Position numbers and translations under genes: made by a program
Shown here: positions 57,506 through 64,000 of the stretch, one piece after another
Layout of the letters: each line of letters begins with the position of its first letter
Position numbering within the stretch: the stretch's first letter is position 1
The notes under the pieces: model-generated
What the model was told of the DNA's origin: nothing
Seen by the model: the letters and a program-made list of their open reading frames with translations, nothing else
Databases searched by the model: none
Assembly: GCA_002270565.1 (NCBI GenBank)
Contig: NQMI01000011.1
Span: 477,055 to 541,054 of the forward strand
Length of the DNA: 64,000 nt
Reading direction: 5' to 3'
DNA from: Stenocarpella maydis
Taxonomy: Eukaryota; Ascomycota; Sordariomycetes; Diaporthales; Diaporthaceae

Positions 57506-60090
57506 GACTCCAGAGATCTTGCACAATCAGGCCGGATAGACCAGAAGGTGGTGAGTTGAAGTTGAGAATTTTTTCCCCCTTGCAGATGCAATGAGAACGG
57601 TTGCAAAGGAAGAGAGAGCCAAGATGGCCCCCGGGGCCGAGAGGACAAGACCCGTTTATAAAATTGCACAGGCTGCTGTTTTGGGAGGTGGTCCGTCCGG
57701 TGAGCCGTGGGCTGAGGCCCCGGAGAGCAGGCAGCTGGGTGGCAGGGTGGGCGACAAGAAGTGGGTACTGTCCGTCACAGTGGGAATGAATGGGAGCCCC
57801 GTGAGTCGAGTCGTGTGAGTTGGGTTTGGGGCTGGGCTTGCGGGCGCCGGGGGGCTGGCCAAGGTACTGGATTCAGCAGTGAGCCGCGAACGGTCGGCGA
57901 CACGAGGCGGAGATTGTAAGGCGCGCCTAGATGCAGTAGTGCCTGTGACAGGGCACAATGATTGTGATTTTGGTAGTGACTGTGATGATGATGGCGCTGG
58001 TGAGCCAGATGTGTAGATTGATGGTAGTTAAATGAGGGAGGATCTGTCTTGGTCTGGGCTCGGAGATGGGGAGAAGGAGAGGCGCATGAAGTAATAAGTA
58101 GGTACTGGCCGTTCGTTGTAGCGGGCGATAACGAGTGTTTATTATGACGGGCCATCACTAGCAGACAGAGATGAGATGGCAGTTGTTTTAAGCAGACGCA
58201 AGCACTAATAACAAGGCTGGGCTGCCAGGTTGCTGGGCAGAAACAGAGGGCTTTCTGGCAGCCATGCATGAGGTGTGAGGAGGTGTGAATCATATACCCA
58301 CATGCCCTGCCTCGGTCGTCATCCAGAATGCCATCATGCCATGGCATGCGAGGCCTGCTGCGCTGTTCGTTGCCGTCCGCATCCAGATGGGATTTGTTGA
58401 GTGGCGGCCATGATTGGTCTTGTTTACTCGAGCTGGCACAGCTGGTTGCCGCAGCACTGGGCAGCCACAGTCACCGCACTAAACCCAGGTACTCCGTACT
58501 AATAACGGTGCCAGCTAAGGGAGCTGCAGGCCTAGGCCTAGGATAGGCCTGGGTCTGCAGGTCTGCAGGTCTGCCCGTCGGTCCGTCTGCAGGAACATTC
58601 GGTACCGTATGGCGACCTTGCTCATCTCCCTGCACCGGCCACCTCGCTTGTACCCCAAGGTACCCCGCGTGACGCACATAAACCCGCGCCCTCGCCCGCA
58701 CCTTGCAGCCCTGGAAAGTTCCACGGGAGCTTGAGCTTGAGCTTCCACCGAGCTCTGACACGGAGGTGGCGGTTGTCTTTGATAATTATTAGGCAGACAG
58801 ACGGTGAAGGGCAACAAGCAGCTCCTCATGTTCGTTCCTCTTCTCATTCATCATTCACTCTCGAAACTCCTTCTCGAGGTCTCTCAATGCCCTCCTGATC
58901 CACTGCTCGGAAAACGCCGTTGTGCATCCTCTTTGGAATGGAGAGAGAAGAGGAGCGCCAACACGTAAAGGCATCGCTCAGGAGGAGATTGCACGCCTCT
59001 TCACGGTGGTACTTGAACGACGCCCCCACCCGCATCTTCGAAACAGAGCACGCCAGGCACGGGCACTCGTGTCAGCCCAGACGGGCTGTCGCGTGTGTAA
59101 AAGGAGTGCATGGAGCAGGATTTAGGGGTAGCCATCGTGGAGCCCTCCCCAAAATTGTGGTCAATACGCAACGCCCGACATGCGTGGCCAGTGCAGTATA
59201 ACACGGCATGATGACTTGGCTAGCAGCGCCCACCGTCGGTGTTTCCAGAAGCCTCTGTGAAACAGCAAACCACCAGCCTGACCAGCCTCCCCAGCCCGAC
59301 CAGCCACCTTCTATTACACTAGACACTACAAGTAGGGGAACTGATCACAAGTCAGGTCCCAGCAGATCGGCGCCGACTTTGCCGGCATGAGACCCCGGTC
59401 GTCGGACGATGACTCCAACTGGCATCACTCAAAATACCTGCAGCCTGGCAACGCCTTCAACAAGCAGGGGACCGCCGATGGGTCGGCTGGGTTGCGAGAC
59501 GGTAGTGAAATCCATCATCCACCACCCGTCTCCGCATATCGAGGCAACCAAGAGGGCAGGTGAGGGCTCGCGTCCCTTTGCACAAGCCCGACAGGATGAC
59601 TCAGAGGATCCCAGTCAACAACAACAACAATAACAACATCATCACCTGTTGCTCCGGGACTCATGCGGCACATCGAATCTCCGTCCTCGAGGCGGTCTCT
59701 CGTAGCCCCGGCGTCCTGGCTTTGCCTTTTCGAAAGGGGTTAGGAAAAGGGTCGACCTTTTGCGACTACGCCCTTCCGGTCTTGTCGGCCTACCCCTCCC
59801 ACTACCCGTCGCATGCTGTACCATCCACGGATTCTTTCCGCCCTATTTCCGGCAGGCCAGCTCTCTCGTGTGTGTAATTCTGGCGATGTCGGTCAGGCTG
59901 TTTTACTTAGTCATGGAATTCGTCGCCCGCAAATCCTTTTCGCCTCGCTTCTCACCCATAGCCGTCAATATCCCAAGTCTTTGACCACTTAATGTTTGCT
60001 GTTGTGTTGTTATCTTGCGGTCCGGTTGGTCATCTACTCCACTGGGTCTATTCACCTTTACCTGGCTCCCGACGTAGATATAGCCACCCG
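57506..60090. other. Divergent intergenic region
   Basis: About 2.6 kb between the LIM gene (-) and the transporter (+). It carries a TACTCCGTA motif at 58490-58498, CTGCAGGT/AGGCCT-type repeats at about 58525-58575 and CAA repeats near 59618-59638. No credible gene: the short frames lack motifs and splice into nothing recognisable. The distal 600 bp should be the transporter promoter and leader. Confidence 0.5.
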
Positions 60091-61932
60091 ATGGACGCGG
60101 CTAGTCCCCGGCTTGTCATGACGCAGCCTGCGCCGGCAGACTCTCCCGCAACCTCTAAAGAGACAACTGTTGGTGAGGATGGCATGACGAGGACAGATAC
60201 CCGTCACAACCAGGCCGTGGATACGTACGAGCAGTTCAACAAGGACAGCAGTGCTCTCGACTCGGAATCCAGCGACCATGAGCAGCCACAAAAAGTGTTC
60301 AGGGAAGGTGGATATGGCTGGTGAGAAACATTATACCCCGAGATGTCTCTATCAGCCGCTAGGCTGACCCATAACTAAGGGTCGTCGTTATGGTCGTTTT
60401 CCTCATCAACTTCCATACTTGGGGCATGAACTCTGTAAGTTTTCAGTGCCCCGGACCGTCTCAATGGGCCTGATATTAATACATGAATCAGGCTTACGCT
60501 GTGTTCTTGGCTTACTACCTGACCTCTAACGCCTTCCCCGGATCAAGTACCGTGTCATTTGCTTTCGTTGGTGGCCTCTCCATCTCTATAGGCAAGTATT
60601 TTCACCTGTGTCCTGCTCGTCCCACTGCTAACTTTGGCCCCCGCAGCCCTCCTCCTCGCACCCGTAGCAACAATCTGCATCCGGAAGTACGGCACCCGTA
60701 CTTGTCTCCAGATCGGTGTGGTCCTCGAGACAGCTGCCTTCATCGGCGCATCCTTCACAACTGCTCAATGGCATTTGATCCTCAGTCAGGGGGTAGCCTT
60801 CGGCGCCGGCATGGGCTTTCTGTTTACAGGCTCGGTAGGCCTGATCCCGCAGTGGTTCCATGAGAAGCGCTCGCTCGCAAATTCTATAGGGACCGCCGGG
60901 TCTGGCTTCGGCGGTCTGACGTACTCCCTCGCCGCGCACGCCATGATTAAAAACCTCAGCCTCTCCTGGGCCTTCCGGATCCTGGCCATCCTGGCTTTTG
61001 CCGTCAACGGCATCTGCAGCTTCCTGGCGCGGGATAGGAACAAGGAGGTCGGCGCGATCCACCAGGCGTTCCACAAGGACCTCTTCAAGAGGATCGAGTT
61101 GTATCTGTACCTCACCTGGGGCTTCTTTTCGATTCTGGGGTATATCATCGTCGTCTTCTCGCTTGCATCCTACGCCTCGACTGTTGGATTCACGGCAAAC
61201 CAGGGGTCCATCATAGCGGCAATTTTCAACCGTGAGTCCTTCTTCTCCCTACATAATAACAATCAAAATCCTAATCAGCATATCTGTCCAGTATCTCAAG
61301 GCCTTGGGAGACCAGTAATCGGCCTCCTCAGCGATAACGTCGGCCGGCTCAACGTCGCCGCCCTGGGCTCGCTCATCGCCGGGCTGGCGGCCTTCTTCCT
61401 GTGGATATTCGCGGGCAAGCACTTTGCAGGCGCCATCGTCTACAGCCTGTTCGGCGCCTTCGCAGGCTGCATCTGGCCTTGCATAGCCCCCGTCGCGGTC
61501 GAGGTCGTGGGGCTGCAGCTGCTGCCGTCTGTCATGTCCATCACGTGGTTGATGTTGGTACTCCCTGCAACCTTCGCCGAGGTCATTGGCCTCAGCCTCG
61601 TGGAGCCTGGCAGGGACGGGTACCTGCATGTACAGGTGTACACTGGGGCGATGTTCGTCTCGGCATTTGCGGCTCGTAGGTCACATCCAATACCCTCTGT
61701 TTTGCAACGTATCTCAAGACCGCGTACTAACATTGCCAACTGCGTAGTCTGGGCACTTCGTGTTTGGAAAATCCATAAGATGGAAACGCCTAGTCCGACG
61801 AAGGACAGGAGGGAACAGGTCCTCGGCAACCCATGTGCCATTGGGGCGGGAACACAAGCCTCGCCTGTTGACCGCAAGCCATTTTCGATGGCTTTTGCCT
61901 TGAAAGCCTGCTTTTCTCTCACGAAGGTGTAA
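60091..61932 (+). CDS. Monocarboxylate-transporter-like MFS permease (SLC16/MCT family)
   Basis: Six exons: 60091-60320, 60380-60434, 60492-60591, 60647-61231, 61292-61675 and 61748-61932; exact sum, 512 residues. The hydrophilic N-terminus (1-70) ends in the MCT signature EGGYGWVVV (72 onwards), opening the first membrane helix. About 12 hydrophobic segments follow, including AYAVFLAYYLTSNAFPGSS, ALLLAPVATICIRKYGTR, HLILSQGVAFGAGMGFLF, YLTWGFFSILGYIIVVFSLA and SLIAGLAAFFLWIFAG. RKYGTR fits the conserved cytosolic loop after TM2. Exon 3 ends in a non-canonical GC donor (G|GCAAGT). Fungal MCT-like proteins carry carboxylates, riboflavin or unknown solutes; the substrate is not predictable. The 3' end is about 100 bp from that of the succinyl-CoA-ligase-like gene. 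Confidence 0.9.
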
Positions 61933-62035
61933 TTAGAAGTGAAAGAAGTTCGACACTGTGATCTGAACCAGATTGTACATATTCTATGTCGTATATATAC
62001 TCTGAATAGTGTTGTCAAAGCATAGCGACGTGGCC

Positions 62036-64000
62036 TCAGGCGACGCGATCACTACCCACAGCCTGCGGTGTTTCAACGTCTCCAGTCTTTTCAATCGTGG
62101 CCTCAGTAACCTCTTCGACTGGAGTGATAGGCTCACCTCCCTTCTCACTGGAGAACCCAACAGCCTCCTCGGCCTGCCCTCGAGCCTCAGACGCATCAGC
62201 CCCGCCATCCCGTAGCAACTCCGCCGGCGCCGCAAGCTGGACAGAATCCTTGGCCTCGGCGATGTTCGCCCCGCCATCCCGAGTCGCCGCCTCGGACGGG
62301 GCCACGCCGCCCGCGAGCTCGATAGCCTTGGCAGCGGCCTCCTCGAAGTCGTCAAACGCGTACAGTGGCAGCCCGCTCTGCGCGATGATCTCCTGGCCCT
62401 CCCTCTCGTTGGTGCCGCGGATGCGCACCACGACGGGGACCTTGATGTCGACCTTCTTGTACGCCAGGACGATGCCCCTCGCGATCATCTGCAGCATTGA
62501 GAGTCAGCTTTTAAAGAACCATGGAAGGAGTTTGATTTGAACATAGCTGGATCAGGCCATAGTGTGGCCATGGCATTTGAGACATAGGCTCCCCGGAGGG
62601 GGGGGGGGTTTCTTCTTCCAAAGCGGGTTAAAAATGACTCTAGAAGCTGCTTACGTCGCCGAGCGTGAGCCCCCCAAAGATGTTCACAAACACGACCCGC
62701 ACCCTGTCGTCCTTGAGTATGATCTCGAACGACCGCCTCACCGTCTCGCTCGTCGCCTTGCCTCCCGTGTCGAGGAAGTTGGCCGCCCGCCCGCCGTGGC
62801 CCGCTAGCGCGTCCACCGTATTCATCGCCAGCCCGGCCCCGTTGACCAGCGTCCCGATGTTGTGACGCCGGTCCGCGGGCCGCAGCCGGTGGTACATGAT
62901 GCCCTCTGCCTTGGCCTCCCGCGCGCCCTCGTCCCGCGCCTCGGTGGCGCCGTACCGGTAGTGCAGCTCGGCGAGCCGCCCGCCGCGTCCCGCAGCGGCG
63001 TCATCCAGGTCGATGCGCAGGTCGTCAACGGGGAACACGACGCCCGCGCGGACGCCAAACTCGAGCGCCACGTGCTTGGCCTCCTTATTCCTAAAGATGC
63101 GGCCCAGGTCCCGCAGCACGTGGCTGAGCGCCGCCGCCGGGGCCCCGTCCCCGCCCGGGTCGTCTATCTGCAGCTGGGCCATGAGCGTGGCCACGACTTC
63201 GTCCCATGCCTTGGTGCCCTCTAGGGCGAGGATATCCGTCGCGCCGGGCGGCAGGAGGATCCTGTTGTACCTAGATGGGTCAGACGTGACTTTGTGTCCG
63301 TAGTGCATCGCTGTGACCAGGCATTGCGAGCGAGTGGCCCGGTCGATGGCGAGGGAGAGGTAGCGGATGGGGAAACTTTGGAAAAGGAGGCCTGCGCCTA
63401 GGCCATCTTCCTTGAGGAGCCTCTGGCTGGCTGAACGATCCAGATGGAGGCCCCGAACCTGCTGGATGGTGGCCGGAGGATTCGGCCTGCTGGATGCAGA
63501 AGTACTGACGGGCCTTCGGGCGGCAGTGTGCAAGCCGCGCTTCTGCTGTGAGTTCAAAGGTCCCGATGCCGCCCTGACGAAGTCATCCGCAGATTCGAAG
63601 ACAGCCCCATCCTCAATCTCGCGCGCTTTGTTGTTTTCGTCGATCAGCCTCCTGAGCGCCGGACCGATCTTTGCTGGGTGGTCTACCATCGTCACCCCAG
63701 AATTCTCGAGAGCCTCGATCTTCTGGTGGGGGAGGGGTTCCCCCGGCACCCAGAACGCCCCAGCGTGGCCCATCACCCTGTCCCGTGGTGCCTGCTTGCC
63801 CGCGATGAGGGCCGCGATGGGCTTCCTTGCTACCATCGGCGTCCGGGCGTGATAGTCTGAAATCCACAGCGCGGCGAGAATCTCGCCGTCCCCGCCAATC
63901 TCCCCAATGAGCGCGATACCTCTAGTGTTGGGATCGTGTTCCAGCACCTGCAGGGCCTCGACGAGGTCCGTTCCCGGCAGGATGTCACCTCCCACACCAA
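62036..64000 (-). CDS. Fused succinyl-CoA-ligase-like protein (alpha then beta), 5' end outside the window
   Basis: The exon from the window edge to 62655 joins 62488-62036 over an intron of 166 nt (GTAAGC..CTGCAG). The N-terminus lies beyond 64000. The visible part starts in the alpha-subunit CoA ligase domain ([24 protein letters not shown]) with the phosphohistidine site MGHAGAFW. A linker [20 protein letters not shown] then leads into a beta-subunit-like ATP-grasp region, and the C-terminal beta ligase domain has [41 protein letters not shown] and, across the intron, [12 protein letters not shown] and [14 protein letters not shown]. An extra acidic tail of about 80 residues follows. Normal enzymes have separate subunits; both in one chain, alpha first, is unusual. 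Activity as a succinate or other acyl-CoA ligase is inferred. Confidence 0.88.

Noticed and set aside
1..64000. tRNA or rRNA genes
   Set aside because: I scanned for T-loop-like GGTTCRANNCC words and found none in a foldable cloverleaf context; a dedicated tRNA scan would be decisive.

Overview
The window is nuclear DNA of a filamentous ascomycete, most likely a Sordariomycete. The genes carry short introns (54-166 nt) with GT..AG ends and CTAAC-type branch points, and the coding sequence is GC-rich. The protein set is fungal: Vps37, Vma5, APS kinase, Mak21/Noc1, a mitochondrial prolyl-tRNA synthetase, Nup84/Nup107, Cmc4, SUMO, a paxillin-like LIM protein, a monocarboxylate-type MFS carrier and a fused succinyl-CoA-ligase-like protein. 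One AT-rich island carries transposon relics with CpA-to-TpA decay typical of repeat-induced point mutation (RIP).

Layout. 1-2.6 kb: ESCRT-I Vps37 (+) converging on a conserved unknown gene (-). 2.6-9.5 kb: about 6.8 kb without a convincing gene, rich in simple repeats. 9.5-19.8 kb: F-box protein (+), AT-hook/Gln-rich nuclear protein (-), V-ATPase subunit C (+) and APS kinase (-). 19.8-22.8 kb: non-coding, with a second copy of the APS-kinase 5' end directly beside a one-base gap (probable assembly artefact). 22.8-35.2 kb: PaaI-type thioesterase (-), small conserved unknown (+), Mak21/Noc1 (-) divergent from mitochondrial ProRS (+), and Nup84/107 (-).

35.85-47.66 kb: an 11.8-kb nested mobile-element island. 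Its outer ends are 19-bp terminal inverted repeats (one mismatch) directly flanked by an identical 8-bp duplication, the hallmark of a hAT-type insertion. Inside are two LTR copies, a second LTR-like pair, a 1.2-kb direct duplication, a pair of roughly 430-bp inverted arms, a 16-bp tandem array and a 554-base gap. No intact transposase or polymerase frame remains.

47.7-64 kb: a degenerate or lineage-specific gene (+), Cmc4 (-, four exons, three of them tiny), SUMO (+), a three-LIM protein (-), an MCT-family transporter (+) and, tail-to-tail with it, an alpha-beta fused succinyl-CoA-ligase-like gene (-) cut by the window end.

The genes are unrelated housekeeping functions rather than a cluster: endosomal sorting, vacuolar acidification, sulfate assimilation, 60S ribosome assembly, mitochondrial translation and import, nuclear pore, SUMO conjugation and polarity scaffolding. 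A shared structural trait is the ultra-short first coding exon: ATG alone in three genes, 8 nt in APS kinase and 16 nt in the AT-hook gene. Exon junctions were placed by eye; each complete spliced model listed was checked to sum to a whole number of codons.
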